Notes: generated from the letters alone by a model not told the origin. 34,721 nt of DNA from Thermoplasmata archaeon (GCA_021818715.1 JAKATN010000011.1:1-34721); one strand, 5' to 3'; shown: positions 1 to 8,084, counted from the stretch's first letter. Translations and numbers: made by a program.

Positions 1-2
1 AG

Positions 3-737
3 GCTGTCAACATAAAGCCCAATGACCCGAAGTACCACTACAGCCTGGGCATATTCCTGCAGGAGAAGGGAAAGTACGAGGATGCCCTGAAGGAATACGA
101 GAGGGCGATAACGATTGATCCGGATAATCCAGAGTATCACTACAACAAGGGAAACCTGCTGATAAGGCTGCGGAGAACCACGGAGGGACTGAATGAGCTC
201 GACCTTGCAATGTCAAAGAACCCGACGTCAGCAAAGTACAAGTATTACAAGGCGCAGAGCTACAGGAGGCTGAACCAGCTTGAAGATGCGGTAACCATGC
301 TGGATGAGGCCCTTTCCCTGGAACCAAACAATGCAGAATACAATTTCGAGAAGGCTGAATGCATGAAAGACCTTGGAAAGATAGAGGAAAGTGTTAGATT
401 CTATGACAAGGCAATTGCCCTCGAACCGGAAAGGCTTGATTTCTACGTACAGGAAATCACATTTCTTAGGGAGCTTGGAAGGATTGAGGATGCACTCAGC
501 AGATCGAAAGCTATCACGTCAAAGGGGACAGCGATTGCCCAGATATGGCTCATTCATGCTGAATTACTCTCCCTGTCTGGATCGCCTGCCGACGGCGTTT
601 CTGCACTGAATGCGGCAATCAAGGCCAAATTCATCAATGCCAAGCAGCTCTGCGACCTGATTGCCGGGGAAGCCAAAAAAGAGAAGGAAACCCCTGCAAA
701 GCAGATGATGCAACAGTTCAGCAAGAGTAACTGCTGA
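3..737 (+). CDS. TPR-repeat protein (C-terminal part, 5' end outside window)
   Basis: The reading frame is open from the first bases of the window to the TGA at 737, so the gene begins upstream. The visible 244 residues are a string of about 34-residue tetratricopeptide repeats, each with the usual small/aromatic pattern and ending in motifs such as AITIDPDNPEY, ALSLEPNNAEY and AIALEPERLDF. TPRs form a superhelical scaffold for protein binding; no catalytic domain is visible here. The last 25 residues (KKEKETPAKQMMQQFSKSNC) are a charged tail outside the repeats. The first internal ATG (210) lies inside a repeat and is not the true start. No signal peptide or membrane segment is seen in this part. 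A tRNA gene with its own promoter follows. Partner and pathway cannot be told from this fragment. Confidence 0.85.
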   Translation, partial: AVNIKPNDPKYHYSLGIFLQEKGKYEDALKEYERAITIDPDNPEYHYNKGNLLIRLRRTTEGLNELDLAMSKNPTSAKYKYYKAQSYRRLNQLEDAVTMLDEALSLEPNNAEYNFEKAECMKDLGKIEESVRFYDKAIALEPERLDFYVQEITFLRELGRIEDALSRSKAITSKGTAIAQIWLIHAELLSLSGSPADGVSALNAAIKAKFINAKQLCDLIAGEAKKEKETPAKQMMQQFSKSNC

Positions 738-750
738 GTTATTGCTAAAA

Positions 751-760
751 CTATAATTAT
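751..760 (+). promoter_or_regulatory. TATA box of tRNA-Lys
   Basis: CTATAATTAT is centred about 27 nt before the 5' end of the tRNA, the archaeal TBP-site distance. A second AT-rich stretch (GTATAATT) sits at 764-771 but is too close to the gene. Confidence 0.5.
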
Positions 761-781
761 TGCGTATAATTACCGGGCGAC

Positions 782-855
782 GGGTCCGTAGCTTAGCTAG
801 GTAGAGCGATGGACTCTTAATCCATAGGTCGGGGGTTCAAACCCCTCCGGACCCG
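782..855 (+). tRNA. tRNA-Lys (anticodon CUU)
   Basis: The cloverleaf is complete. The acceptor stem GGGTCCG pairs with CGGACCC, followed by discriminator G. The anticodon arm is ATGGA-CTCTTAA-TCCAT, giving anticodon CTT, and the T arm is GGGGG-TTCAAAC-CCCTC with one terminal G-T-type mismatch tolerance. There is no intron, and the 3' CCA is not encoded (genomic bases after the discriminator are CTC). A G discriminator is usual for archaeal tRNA-Lys. Confidence 0.95.
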
Positions 856-882
856 CTCATTCCCTGTCTAGTTCTCGTTAGA

Positions 883-900
883 TTTTCAAAAGCCTTTTTT
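883..900 (+). terminator. Oligo-T terminator after tRNA-Lys
   Basis: There are two T runs (TTTT at 883-886 and TTTTTT at 895-900) within 45 nt of the tRNA end. Archaeal RNA polymerase terminates on oligo-T tracts on the non-template strand. Confidence 0.45.
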
Positions 901-1669
901 AGTTTGGAGTGAGTATTTAGTCTTTCTTCAGTTTGCATCGAAACGGAATGCAGGATGAGTGAGCCTAGAAAGTGATTCTTATACCACGGGTGGCAGGAAA
1001 ACGGATTCTGAGACGTAAATTTACCTGGAATCTTGAATAATATCTGGTTTCAAGTTTTAGCCATCAGTTCACTATCTGATCCCTTTAGGTAGTTTGTCAG
1101 GGAACACCTGCGATCAGGCATTAAACCATCATCCCTTGAAATGAAAGACGCAGGGATTCTCCGTAACGCTTCTCTGTAGCTGCAAAGCCTGAAGAGCGAG
1201 ATCCATATGAAGGTTCTGATGTCTCCTCAGAGAATATGTCCCGTATTGAAATTGCTTCTCTGTTTTTTCTGATTATACTTAGCGCGCTGACAGGTTATAA
1301 TTTCGCCCTGACAGTCGAGCTTTAAGCTAATCCGCTTGTCACCAGAGCTTTACTGTATAACAAAATAGGAAATAGCGTCCCTTTCCTTACCCGGAAAATC
1401 CAATGCATTAGCATATTCAAAGTGAAACCCTGGTTTCTCTTGTAAATATCTTTAGCTTTTGGCAATTCTCACAGGAGTATGTCTGGACCATCATGATTTG
1501 CCCGCATCCACTTTAAGGGCCTTGCTGATCGCCCTTTCGGTTTAAGGGCTTAAGACATGGGAATCAAGAGATTGGCCTTCTTTCCTTAAGCCTTGGCGAT
1601 AAGCCAGAAGATTGTTGTGCGTTGATTTATACTCTGTAAGCAAATGAAAAATTTTCTTTCAGCCTTCAT
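901..1669. other. Long intergenic region without a credible gene
   Basis: In about 770 bases I find no frame longer than about 55 codons and none that resembles a family. Stops are frequent in all frames. The longest item is a short hydrophobic + frame ending at 1325 (29 residues from ATG 1236), with no TATA box in place. The region is more AT-rich than neighbouring genes and contains the competing-hairpin segment described separately. It may hold an unannotated RNA or the remains of a lost gene. Confidence 0.6.
1512..1549 (+). repeat. Competing hairpin arms AAGGGC / GCCCTT / AAGGGC
   Basis: TTTAAGGGC occurs at 1512-1520 and again at 1541-1549. Between them GCCCTT (1531-1536) can pair with either copy: a 10-nt loop with the left copy or a 7-nt loop with the right copy. 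The two hairpins exclude each other. Nothing is known about whether the region is transcribed; the next gene starts 180 nt downstream. Confidence 0.4.
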
Positions 1670-1690
1670 TTTTACGAATTATTCGTAAAA
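1670..1690. promoter_or_regulatory. Palindromic operator upstream of the membrane-protein pair
   Basis: Perfect inverted repeat with arms TTTTACGAAT and ATTCGTAAAA around a single T. It ends 4 nt before the TATA box of the following operon. A dimeric helix-turn-helix regulator would fit a site of this size; here it could act as an activator site or as a repressor site blocking TFB. I saw no second copy elsewhere in the window, so the regulator is probably encoded elsewhere. Confidence 0.6.
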
Positions 1691-1694
1691 CGAA

Positions 1695-1702
1695 GATATA
1701 AG
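1695..1702 (+). promoter_or_regulatory. TATA box of the membrane-protein pair
   Basis: GATATAAG is centred about 31 nt before the ATG at 1730, so the transcript would be leaderless or carry only a few bases of leader. A second AT-rich stretch (GTATAAAA, 1713-1720) is too close to the ATG to drive it. Confidence 0.5.
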
Positions 1703-1729
1703 AATAGAAAGTGTATAAAAAGTTGGACA

Positions 1730-2344
1730 ATGACAGCAAGCTACGAAGGAAGCACGGCAACCGGCACAATTCCTGAAAACACCACCAGGTATGAAGTCAA
1801 CTGGTCAAGGATTATGAGAAGAGGGGTTCCTATGCTCCTTGTACCTGTGATCCTACTTATCGCAATTCTCCTGTACAACAACTTCTATTTCCTGGAATAT
1901 TTTCACGCAGTTTCCGGCTCTATCTGGACTGGAATAGATCTTTTCATGGGCATATTCATAGCGCACATTATGAGAGGGCTGAGACCTGACCAGAGAACTG
2001 AAATTGCTACGCGCCTGACCCCAATCATGCTATTCCTTATGCCAGCCATTGCGACTGCTACCATCACGGCGGGCATTTACGTTGCGCTATCCATGAATAT
2101 ACCACTGTTCAGCCCATATTTTGAGGCAGCTGGTGTCATAGCGATCTCAATGATCGTAATCGGGTTCCTGATCTTTCTTCCAAATGAATTGCGAATCTTC
2201 CTTGAAATTGTTCATGGCGCGAAGGATGTCAGAAAGATCGTGAGACTTACCATGATCAACCTGAACCTGGCGGCTGTCATGCTGTTCCTGCAGATTGCCA
2301 TAATACTTGTGATGGCCCATTTCGCGACTGGGGTGCCAATATGA
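1730..2344 (+). CDS. Polytopic membrane protein, CopD/DUF2269-like motif (paralog 1)
   Basis: 204 residues with a hydrophilic N-terminus of about 30 residues, then five likely membrane segments (about 33-50, 60-80, 97-120, 132-152, 177-199). Segment 2 carries H59 with GSIWTGIDLFMG; the H-x3-G-x-I-W-T-G-I-D pattern is shared exactly with the next gene and recalls the H...W-G motif of CopD/DUF2269-type membrane proteins. A second shared block follows the pattern R-x3-A-x-R-x2-P...PA (residues 88-106). The conserved His, Trp and Asp in a membrane helix could bind metal or heme, but this is inference. The ATG sits at leaderless distance from a TATA box flanked by a strong palindrome. The stop overlaps the next start (ATGA), so the two are co-translated and probably work together. 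No substrate can be assigned. Confidence 0.75.
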   Translation: MTASYEGSTATGTIPENTTRYEVNWSRIMRRGVPMLLVPVILLIAILLYNNFYFLEYFHAVSGSIWTGIDLFMGIFIAHIMRGLRPDQRTEIATRLTPIMLFLMPAIATATITAGIYVALSMNIPLFSPYFEAAGVIAISMIVIGFLIFLPNELRIFLEIVHGAKDVRKIVRLTMINLNLAAVMLFLQIAIILVMAHFATGVPI

Positions 2345-2895
2345 ATCGGGGGGAGCTTAAGAGCAGCGGGCTACTGTTGCCGGCCCTGCTTGTAACTGTC
2401 ATCCCGGCTGCTGCAACAATATTGGCAATCCTGCTTGGGAATGTACTGATCCTAGATTACGATCACGTTTTGCTTGGAGCGATATGGACCGGAATTGACG
2501 TGTTTTTCGGACTAATATTCCGATTCATCTTCAGGGAACTCTCCGTGGAAACCCGGCAAACGGTTGCGAACAGGATGCTTCCTGCAACACTGTTCTTTCT
2601 GCCAGCTTCATCCATTCTGACTCCGCTGGCTGGATACTACCTGGCAAATATTGAAGGGATATGGTCCCTGGGAAATCCCATAGTGGATGCAGTCATAGTG
2701 GTTACAGCGGTGGTGGTGGCAACCGGATTCATTACGATATTCTATCAGTCCCTGCTCATCGCGATTGGGAAGGGAGAAGGAGACGATGCCATCCTGAGGA
2801 GAAGGTTCTACTGGATAGTAAACGGCGCCTTCCTGCAGGCGATTCTCCAAATTGGCCTCATAAGCCTGATGGCCTACTGGGTGGTGTATCAATAG
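2341..2895 (+). CDS. Polytopic membrane protein, CopD/DUF2269-like motif (paralog 2)
   Basis: 184 residues, clearly a paralog of the upstream gene: H42 followed by GAIWTGIDVFFG, then a REL/RGL turn, an R-x3-A-x-R-x2-P block, and the same order of hydrophobic segments (about 11-38, 42-62, 80-102, 113-138, 156-182). It lacks paralog 1's 20-residue N-terminal extension. The start ATG overlaps the previous stop by 4 nt (ATGA). The tandem suggests duplication followed by heterodimer formation. Function unknown: an ion or metal carrier or a redox-linked membrane protein are both possible. Confidence 0.75.
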   Translation: MNRGELKSSGLLLPALLVTVIPAAATILAILLGNVLILDYDHVLLGAIWTGIDVFFGLIFRFIFRELSVETRQTVANRMLPATLFFLPASSILTPLAGYYLANIEGIWSLGNPIVDAVIVVTAVVVATGFITIFYQSLLIAIGKGEGDDAILRRRFYWIVNGAFLQAILQIGLISLMAYWVVYQ

Positions 2896-2904
2896 TCACA
2901 CCAG

Positions 2905-2910
2905 TTTTTT
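2905..2910 (+). terminator. Oligo-T run after the membrane-protein pair
   Basis: TTTTTT 10 nt after the stop codon. It is short, but it lies in the right place before convergent genes. Confidence 0.35.
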
Positions 2911-3154
2911 GGAAAAGCATGGGCTACGGTCGATTCACAAATATCTTATGACCGCTGTACCGTTGCGCAAGTGGCATTTCAGACTCACAAATCAGCAGAG
3001 GTGGCAGGTTCCTGTAATAATCCATGGAATGGCATAATTGCCAAATTTCCCAACGCTGAAAACCTTTTCCTCTATGATTTTAAAACCGTAACTGATAGAC
3101 CCAAATCTCAGGTAAAATTGAGGGATCTGCCACATAACATATGGAAGCAAGGCT

Positions 3155-3781
3155 TTAAACGGCTGGTTTTGCAAGTGCATAGGCATAATTGAACGGCCTG
3201 GAATAATCATCTGGCTCAACTTTTAATTCGATTGTTTCGAAACCTGAATGAGTCAGCATCTCAAGCAATTTCTGTGGTGTGTAGTAATATACCATCATTT
3301 TACCTCCTTCAGTTGACTCTTCGATTGTCTTAAGGTTTTTCTCCATGGCTCTTGTGGCAAGGAACAGTGTTCCGTCACTTCTCAGAACCCTCTTAAACTC
3401 ATCTAGGATGTGTTCAACCTCGGATTCATCAAAGTGAAGCATGGTTGCAACGTTCCAGATGCCGTCGAAGGAATCAGGCTGAAAATCCAGCTGACGCATA
3501 TCCATGATTCTGAATACAGCCTCTGGGTTATTTCCTGCAGCTATCTGAATCATGGAATTTGAATTATCTATGCCTGTAACTTTGAAACCATCCAAGACAA
3601 AGTAGTGGACAAATCTCCCGGTGCCACAGCCTGCATCCAGTATATGGCCGCCTGGTTTTAGTCTTGAAATAAACTTCCTATATCGTTCTATGGCCTCTCT
3701 CCTGGATTCCCGGGTAGACTCTTGCTCCGTAAAGATCCTGTGGTAGTTCTCAGCGCTCTCCCTGGAGTCATAGTGACCCAT
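3155..3781 (-). CDS. Class I SAM-dependent methyltransferase
   Basis: 208 residues from the ATG at 3781. Motif I is HILDAGCGTGR (residues 47-57), the acidic end of strand 2 is VTGIDNS (D72), and a motif-III-like DGIWNVATMLHF follows around 106-117. This order is typical of the UbiE/Methyltransf_11-25 group of small soluble enzymes, which move a methyl group from S-adenosylmethionine to an unpredictable acceptor. The frame stays open for 45 more codons upstream (to 3916), but those residues are unlike the family and the family's own N-terminus starts near MGHYDSRESAENYHRIF, so I use 3781. The gene stands alone, convergent with the membrane-protein pair, and neighbours give no hint of substrate. 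Confidence 0.85.
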   Translation of the reverse strand: MGHYDSRESAENYHRIFTEQESTRESRREAIERYRKFISRLKPGGHILDAGCGTGRFVHYFVLDGFKVTGIDNSNSMIQIAAGNNPEAVFRIMDMRQLDFQPDSFDGIWNVATMLHFDESEVEHILDEFKRVLRSDGTLFLATRAMEKNLKTIEESTEGGKMMVYYYTPQKLLEMLTHSGFETIELKVEPDDYSRPFNYAYALAKPAV

Positions 3782-4299
3782 TTGCGACCTAGGATACGGC
3801 GAGATAAAATAATTATGCCAATACTGGAAATAATGGGATATGACCAGACATATGTTATTCCATTCGACAGAGAATAACCGGATGCTGGAATAGCTGAATA
3901 TTAGCAAAAGGTGCATTTAGAGCTAAGGGCTCGTGTCTTCAGGGATTCGCGCAATTTCCCAGGGGGCTATTGAAATCCTTGTGCTTTCCTTCCGTTTGCG
4001 ATATGAAAAATTAGGTAATGGCATTCCACCATGGCCAATAGCCGCAATAGGAGATTAAAAGTCGTGGGAACACAAGCAACAAGCCCTTCATGCAAGATAT
4101 TCCAAGTTACTGATGAAAGCGATCAGACGGCAGGGACAGACACGCTGCTCTAAACGTAAATTAAGTATTGCTATACGTTGCACTCGTGATTTGCGCACAT
4201 CTGGACAAATTGGTTACTGCCGTTAAATTGTCCTCTTATGGATTAGTTGCTGCAGATTGGAAGTGCTTATCAACGCTTTTACATTTATCATCAGATACT
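3782..4299. other. Divergent intergenic region, no convincing gene
   Basis: About 520 bases between the divergent methyltransferase and peroxiredoxin genes. The only stop-free item with an ATG is a 40-codon + frame (4031-4153) of ordinary composition that I do not recognise. A TATA-like stretch GCTTATC near 4266-4272 lies about 30 nt before the peroxiredoxin ATG, consistent with a leaderless start at 4300. Confidence 0.5.
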
Positions 4300-4803
4300 A
4301 TGCCATTGTCAGCAGGAGATACTGCCCCGGATTTTAGGAGTTCAGATGAGGAGGGTAATGAAATAACCCTTTCAGAAGTTGCAAAAAAAGGCTTTGTTGC
4401 GCTTTACTTTTACCCGAAGGACGAGACACCGGGATGCACGGCCGAAGCCAAATGCTTCAGGGACAACTGGGATTCACTGAAAAGTTTCAGAGTTTCCGTC
4501 ATAGGCGTGAGTTCTGATACTGCAGAGAGACACAAATCTTTCAGGGCCCACCATTCACTTCAGTTTCCCCTGATCAGCGATACAGACAGAAAGCTAAGAA
4601 AGTTATATGGCGCAGAAGGGCTGATTATCCCTGCACGGATCACTTTCCTGATCGACAGTGACATGAAGATAAGGCTCATTCATAATTCCCAGCTGAATCC
4701 AAAGTCGCATGTCGAAATTATAAAGAGGTTCCTCGAGGAACACACTCACAGGAGCGAACAAGGCGATAATGGGCAAAATAATAGAGATCAGGCAAATAGA
4801 TAA
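4300..4803 (+). CDS. bcp: Peroxiredoxin, BCP/PrxQ type
   Basis: 167 residues, a thioredoxin-fold peroxidase that reduces hydrogen and organic peroxides. The family block FYPKDETPGCTAEAKCFRD holds peroxidatic Cys46 (PGCT). A second cysteine is at 52, one place later (CX5C) than the usual PrxQ resolving Cys (CX4C), so it may or may not resolve. Conserved SSDTAERHKSF and the FPLISD block follow. Start: the open frame begins at 4168, but the family begins MPLSAGDTAPDF, and the ATG at 4300 has a TATA-like element at leaderless distance. The last 20 residues (from EEHTHRS) are a polar tail not usual in the family. It is expected in the cytosol, with an electron donor (thioredoxin-like) not visible here. 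Confidence 0.93.
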   Translation: MPLSAGDTAPDFRSSDEEGNEITLSEVAKKGFVALYFYPKDETPGCTAEAKCFRDNWDSLKSFRVSVIGVSSDTAERHKSFRAHHSLQFPLISDTDRKLRKLYGAEGLIIPARITFLIDSDMKIRLIHNSQLNPKSHVEIIKRFLEEHTHRSEQGDNGQNNRDQANR

Positions 4804-4840
4804 AAGGAAAAAATAAAATTAAAAAAAATAAAAAATAATA
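4804..4840 (-). terminator. T-rich terminator of the thermopsin-like gene
   Basis: On the minus strand the bases just after the stop codon are nearly all T, with runs of six to eight (complement of the A-rich stretch on the + strand). This is the strongest intrinsic-type archaeal terminator in the window and separates two convergent genes. Confidence 0.7.
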
Positions 4841-7800
4841 TTACGGCTGTCCCACCGGCGGCTTTCTGATGAAGAACACTGCAAGCCCACCGATTATCAG
4901 TCCAACAACCGCTCCTATGGCGAGATATTCATAGAGTGTCGTGGAGGATGTACTGGATGAGGAGACCGCACTGTAAGCCACCGAAATATCTGTGTTGCCG
5001 TTAATGTTCAGGATGCCTGGCGCGTACACTGGGTTGTAGCCTGATACATTCTCAAGCACATACGAGTAAGAACCGGCCGACAGTCCCGAGATGGTTATGG
5101 TCGTAGCGTTGTTGCTGTATAATTTCCCGTCAAAGGTTACAGACCAGTTCGTGCCTGCAGAAAGCCCGGTTTCAGTGAACACAACCGTGAAAGTCGGAAC
5201 TGGCGTGAAGGTAAGTGGTACAACAATGTTATTCCCGTTGACAACAACCATACCGCCAGTGGTTGAAACAGTGTATCCGCTGACTTCAGGAACATAGAAT
5301 GTGTAGCTGCCGTTTACCACTCCAGTGAAGGCTATCGCTGATCCGGATCCGTTTCCAATTGAGGATCCGAAATCAACATTCCAGCCAGTGCTAGCTTTAA
5401 GACCAGTCTCGGTGAAAGTCACCGTGTAGGTCGTGAACTGGATCAGGATCGGCTCGGTGTTTCCTGCCACAGTCATGACGAAGCCTGAATTGGAGACATA
5501 GCTTGTCGCAGCGCTGAAGTTATAGAAGTAGGGTATGCCAACCCCAGCGGGGAAATCATAGAACAGGAATGCCGTAGATGTGGGAGACTGCATTATCAGC
5601 CCGCCAAGATCTGCCAGGAAGGAAGTCTCATGGTTCACGTTCAGAGCCAGGAAATCAACGTTTGAGCCGCTCAGAAGTATTCCTGGAGAGAAGTCTCCTC
5701 CCAGGGCTATGGCACCGTAGTTGTCATATACAGGGTCCTGCCCGTTGTAGTTCCAGTAGTAGTTTCCAAGCCCACTGAAGGCGAATTGAGGTGCGATATA
5801 CGTCGAATTCTGGGCACCTGAAGTTAAATATGGGCTGTCCCAGCTGTTCGCTGCATAGCCGGGCGAGATCGCAAATTCCCAGATATTAAAGAGGGGGTTT
5901 ATCACGGGCGTCTGCGTCAGGAATGCATTGCCGTAGATCATGTTGCCTCCGCTGTCTATGAAGAGCCCCATCTGCTGGTTGAAGTTGCCGACGAAGGCGG
6001 ACAAGCCATTGTATGTGGCGTTCATTGTTGGCATAATGTTGTTCTCAACACTGTAGCCCAGGAACATGTTTTCGGTGACTAGGTTATTGCCCATCTGGGA
6101 TGGAGAATTGTATATCAGGATAGACATTCCCTCTGAAACGAACAGGTTGTTCACCACGTCAACGTTTGTCGAGTTCCATATGTTTACTGCGGCTGTATAG
6201 AAGTATGTGGAGATCTCAAAATCGTACCATGTCTGCAAACCGGTGGTGTTAGTTATGGTAACGTTGGAAACGTTGTAAAGCTGCACAGAAAGCTGGTTCT
6301 GGAAGAACTGTGCCTGCGGTGCAAGACCGACTACCGCTTCAAAGTATGCTATCGCATTCGCGTTGAAACCTGTGTAAGTTATCGGAAGATTCGTATTGTT
6401 CAGTATCAGGTGGTCCGTGGTGTTCAACAGGAGTATTCCGCCAAATGCAGGGAAAGTGTAGTCATTCATCGATCCGAAAGTCGCGTTTATCATGGAGGAA
6501 TCTGCATTAACCCTGTATGGTGATGCAGCTGTTCCGGATCCAGTTCCGCCAAGTTGCGATACCACAGTTGAAAGCTGGCTATTGCTCATGGCAACGATTG
6601 GCGTGTATATTCCTTCAGAAGCTTTAGCGACCAGTGATATAGTGGTTGTAGGCGCAAGCTTTCCGCTGGCAGGGGCAAAGTCGTTCAGCATGGCAGTGTA
6701 GTTATACTCTGTAGTTGGAAGCGTGAATGTCTCCGTGCCGGTAAATGGCATAGGCGCCCAGGCCCATATGTTCGCCGCAGCAAGGCTGGCGTTGTTCTGC
6801 ACAAATACAAAAGCGTTTCCAGGTGTGGCGGTTACTTTATAATGGGTCTGGCTGTAAGTGTTGTTCCAAAGTCCATACACAAGGGACGGCCCAGGATTGA
6901 GGTATGCCGTTGTGCCTGAGTACGAAACGTCAACGCCCACCGATGTCTCACCGGTTTCGCTGCCGATGTCATAAGCCGCCCTGATGTTCTGGTACTTCTT
7001 GGTGGTTGCATTGTAGTATTTCAGGTGCATTGTCCCGTTGATGCCGTAGACGGTGGCTGTGCTCCCTCCTCCGGGTCCGCCAATCATTATCTCAGAGTCG
7101 AATGGAATGAAACCTGTGTTGGTGAGAGTGGTTCCGCTTACAAAGTAGTGCGGCGCAGGGGCAGCATATCCGGCATGTCCGTAAGTTGAGTTGAATATCA
7201 CCTCATCATAAGTCCCGTGCCCTACACCGGACAGTGAGTAGTTAAAGTAAACCGTTGACCTGCTGTTGTTCAGAGTGGTGTTCATGTAAAGGGTGAGAAT
7301 CATTGGATATGAGACCTTGAAGATCGGGCTCAGTCCATAGTGATATCCTCCGCCCGTCGCACCCATTCCCGCAGCAACAGCTGAGGAATAGTTTATGGCG
7401 TTATTTGTCAAGAATATAGCAGGGCTGGAGAAGTTCCATACGTTGTCCACGAATTGCAGCGTCATCGTCCTTGCGGAGAAGTCCACCACATCCTGCGTCC
7501 ACATCTGATATGTTGAGTTACCAAACAGGGCAACATTGTTCAGCACAGCGTTGAGCTGGAAGGTGACCGATGTCGGGAAATTGTCCAGGAGATAGAAATC
7601 ATTCAGGTAGCTCAGATTTACCTGCGCTTCATAGCTGGAGGTTGTATAATTGTAGGTCGTTATCACTCCGGAATTGTTGTACAGACCGTAATCGCCTATA
7701 CCCATCGGAGCCGGTGCAAATGCGTATCCTGGTGTGATATGCCCGTTCGAGATCTTCGACGTGGACATGAAATTCGGCAGGTATACGTACTTTGTTGGAA

Positions 7801-8041
7801 TTCCGTGGCTCTTCGCGTAGTTCAAGTAGTTCTGGGCCTGCGGTGCATTGCTATTCGACAGATGTGGACCGCTTGCCGTAGGTGATGTAACGGTTGGTTG
7901 CTGCATTGCGTGGGTTGAAACAGCAGTTCCGCCATTAATGCTGGTTCCCTGCGAAGTTGGGAATCCGGTAACCAGCAGTGTCGCACCTGAAATCACCATC
8001 AGTGTTGCGACCAATATCGCTATCATCGCTTTTTGGTTCAT
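4841..8041 (-). CDS. Thermopsin-family (A5) surface protease, multidomain, membrane-anchored
   Basis: About 1066 residues. An N-terminal signal/anchor helix (MNQKAMIAILVATLMVISG) is followed by a thermopsin domain of about 400 residues, recognised by HGIPTKYVYLPN, APAPMGIGDYGLYN, TFQLNAVLNNV, YQMWTQDVV and FDSEIMIGGPGGGSTATV. Next comes an Asn/Thr-rich region with right-handed beta-helix character (NVTITNTTG, NVDVVNNLF, GNNLVTENMF), then two beta-sandwich repeats starting FTETGL, a Ser/Thr stalk, a C-terminal membrane helix (LAIGAVVGLIIGGLAVFF) and a basic tail. Thermopsins are acid proteases exported by thermoacidophiles; this one would be anchored at both ends or at the C-terminus after cleavage. 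Many NXS/T sequons suggest glycosylation. Start choice: the ATG at 8071 sits directly on the TATA box, so it would lie upstream of the transcript; the in-frame ATG at 8041 fits leaderless spacing. Protease activity is inferred from family. Confidence 0.9.
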   Translation of the reverse strand: MNQKAMIAILVATLMVISGATLLVTGFPTSQGTSINGGTAVSTHAMQQPTVTSPTASGPHLSNSNAPQAQNYLNYAKSHGIPTKYVYLPNFMSTSKISNGHITPGYAFAPAPMGIGDYGLYNNSGVITTYNYTTSSYEAQVNLSYLNDFYLLDNFPTSVTFQLNAVLNNVALFGNSTYQMWTQDVVDFSARTMTLQFVDNVWNFSSPAIFLTNNAINYSSAVAAGMGATGGGYHYGLSPIFKVSYPMILTLYMNTTLNNSRSTVYFNYSLSGVGHGTYDEVIFNSTYGHAGYAAPAPHYFVSGTTLTNTGFIPFDSEIMIGGPGGGSTATVYGINGTMHLKYYNATTKKYQNIRAAYDIGSETGETSVGVDVSYSGTTAYLNPGPSLVYGLWNNTYSQTHYKVTATPGNAFVFVQNNASLAAANIWAWAPMPFTGTETFTLPTTEYNYTAMLNDFAPASGKLAPTTTISLVAKASEGIYTPIVAMSNSQLSTVVSQLGGTGSGTAASPYRVNADSSMINATFGSMNDYTFPAFGGILLLNTTDHLILNNTNLPITYTGFNANAIAYFEAVVGLAPQAQFFQNQLSVQLYNVSNVTITNTTGLQTWYDFEISTYFYTAAVNIWNSTNVDVVNNLFVSEGMSILIYNSPSQMGNNLVTENMFLGYSVENNIMPTMNATYNGLSAFVGNFNQQMGLFIDSGGNMIYGNAFLTQTPVINPLFNIWEFAISPGYAANSWDSPYLTSGAQNSTYIAPQFAFSGLGNYYWNYNGQDPVYDNYGAIALGGDFSPGILLSGSNVDFLALNVNHETSFLADLGGLIMQSPTSTAFLFYDFPAGVGIPYFYNFSAATSYVSNSGFVMTVAGNTEPILIQFTTYTVTFTETGLKASTGWNVDFGSSIGNGSGSAIAFTGVVNGSYTFYVPEVSGYTVSTTGGMVVVNGNNIVVPLTFTPVPTFTVVFTETGLSAGTNWSVTFDGKLYSNNATTITISGLSAGSYSYVLENVSGYNPVYAPGILNINGNTDISVAYSAVSSSSTSSTTLYEYLAIGAVVGLIIGGLAVFFIRKPPVGQP
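4964..5431 (-). repeat. Two tandem FTETGL beta-sandwich repeats (protein level)
   Basis: Two units of about 78 residues near the C-terminus of the thermopsin-like protein. Each begins (Y/F)TVxFTETGL, has a tryptophan strand (GWNVDF / NWSVTF), a G-S-Y-(T/S) turn and a VSGY block. Such repeats recur in Thermoplasmatales envelope proteins. They probably act as a spacer or cell-surface adhesion module. Confidence 0.75.
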
Positions 8042-8071
8042 TGAGAATCTGCAGATAATGGTCAGCTTCAT

Positions 8072-8084
8072 ATATAATTTTTAC
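8072..8084 (-). promoter_or_regulatory. TATA box of the thermopsin-like gene
   Basis: On the minus strand AAAAATTATATA runs straight into the ATG at 8071. A start site about 26 nt further on falls near 8050, leaving the ATG at 8041 as the first start on the message. Confidence 0.6.

Noticed and set aside
1236-1325. 29-residue hydrophobic peptide frame in the 0.8-kb gap
   Set aside because: No promoter element in place and frames this short with a hydrophobic run occur by chance.
2971-3192. 73-codon + frame between paralog 2 and the methyltransferase
   Set aside because: GTG start, no family, overlaps the methyltransferase end, and an overlapping minus frame is equally long; composition looks non-coding.
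4031-4153. 40-codon + frame with ATG before the peroxiredoxin gene
   Set aside because: Short, unrecognised, only a vague TATA-like stretch; not enough to call a gene.
8042-8071. Upstream ATG 8071 as start of the thermopsin-like gene
   Set aside because: The TATA box abuts it, so it would not be on the mRNA; ATG 8041 fits.
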